From Planctomycetota bacterium (GTDB lineage Bacteria; Planctomycetota; Planctomycetia; Pirellulales; Pirellulaceae), in NCBI GenBank assembly GCA_019347795.1, contig JAHWKS010000391.1, forward strand, positions 1 to 6,073: a DNA stretch of 6,073 nt. Direction: 5' to 3'. The notes under the pieces are model-generated. The model had not been told where the DNA came from. It searched no databases and worked only from the letters and a program-made list of their open reading frames with translations. The translations under genes were made by a program, and so were the position numbers. This document shows, in pieces, positions 5,558 through 6,073 of this stretch; positions within the stretch are counted from its first letter, which is position 1, and each line of letters begins with the position of its first letter.

Positions 5558-6073
5558 TTACCGACTGCCGCGGAGACGGCGGATGATCCGAGCGGCCTTG
5601 CTCGCCGCAACGCGCGGCGTCACCTCTGCGCGTCGCCGCTTCTCTCGCCGGCGGCGGGCCGCGGCGACTCGGCCCCAGACCGCGACGGAGGCGATTGTCA
5701 TTCCCGCCGCGGAGGCGCCTTCGGAAGTTGCGGCGGAGTCTTGTCCGTCACCGGGCGCCGGCGGGAGATCGGGCGATTCTTCCGGCAATTGGCCCTCCTC
5801 CAGCCACTGCTTCGCTTCGGGGGACAACTCGACGTGCGGAGTCTGCTCCACGCCGGAGGGATCGTAGAACTTACCTTCACGCACCTGGCCTTCGATCACT
5901 TCCAGCCGATCGCCGTCGCGACGCACGAGGTAAATCTGGTAGCGGTCGTTTGGAAGCAACTGGAAGAGTCCCGGCAGGTTCGCCAGCACTTTGACCGGGA
6001 GCTTGCGGACTTCCACTTCCATCACGCCTCCCTGGTCGTCGATCGTCATCAAGACATTAAGCGAGAGGTACAT
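5558..6073 (-). CDS. Hypothetical protein with an arginine-rich C-terminal tail
   Basis: A 171-residue reading frame ending in TAA at 5558-5560. I do not recognise a named family. Residues 1-75 are rich in alternating hydrophobic residues (VEVRKLPVKVLANLPGLF, then RYQIYLV and RLEVIEGQV), suggesting a small beta-containing domain. Residues 76-120 are acidic, Pro/Glu/Ser-rich and probably disordered. Residues 120-134 form a short hydrophobic run ending in GMTIASVAVWG, too short to be a confident membrane helix. Residues 135-171 carry 14 Arg and 2 Lys, including an RRRREKRRR block, and end in KAARIIRRLRGSR. This could be a tail anchor with a basic cytoplasmic end, or a nucleic-acid- or membrane-surface-binding tail. 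The ATG occupies the last three bases of the window, so an earlier start outside is possible; Met9 and Met18 are internal alternatives. It precedes the kinase by 27 bases and is probably its operon partner, so it may be a substrate or regulator, which is inference from position only. Confidence 0.8.
   Translation of the reverse strand: MYLSLNVLMTIDDQGGVMEVEVRKLPVKVLANLPGLFQLLPNDRYQIYLVRRDGDRLEVIEGQVREGKFYDPSGVEQTPHVELSPEAKQWLEEGQLPEESPDLPPAPGDGQDSAATSEGASAAGMTIASVAVWGRVAAARRRREKRRRAEVTPRVAASKAARIIRRLRGSR

Overview
The window looks like a fragment of a high-GC planctomycete chromosome (Pirellula-type is my inference). The evidence is a giant serine/threonine kinase with a DWG in place of DFG, the 'LRHWEWGRL' linker and a long C-terminal WD40 array. 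That architecture is abundant in Planctomycetes. Neither visible translation start has a clear Shine-Dalgarno sequence.

Layout from left to right: bases 1-72 are the last 23 codons of a plus-strand gene that starts outside the window. Bases 73 to about 305 are non-coding and hold a perfect 8-bp inverted repeat (103-123), an imperfect hairpin (198-230) and a short repeated CTGAC motif (266-287). Bases about 310-619, on the minus strand, carry a decayed alpha/beta-hydrolase gene, recognisable by a nucleophile-elbow peptide KPDVIVASSRGGAVAMNI. It directly abuts, and perhaps overlaps, the 3' end of the kinase gene. Bases 620-5530 (minus) are the 1636-residue kinase. Bases 5558-6073 (minus) encode a 171-residue protein of unknown function whose start codon is the last three bases of the window.

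The two minus-strand genes are 27 bases apart and are read small protein first, kinase second, so they probably form one transcription unit. The kinase has, in order: a four-cysteine zinc ribbon, a low-complexity linker, a complete Hanks-type kinase domain, a TPR-like helical segment, one transmembrane helix, a coiled coil and about 21 WD40 blades. This suggests a cytoplasmic kinase tethered to the membrane, with a large interaction platform on the other side. The small neighbour has an N-terminal globular part and a short hydrophobic stretch followed by a very arginine-rich tail, so it could also be membrane- or nucleic-acid-associated; its function is unknown.

I do not see a defence system, CRISPR array, complete mobile element or RNA gene. 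The least expected content is the hydrolase relic in the apparently empty 3' flank and the three-by-seven count of WD40 blades.
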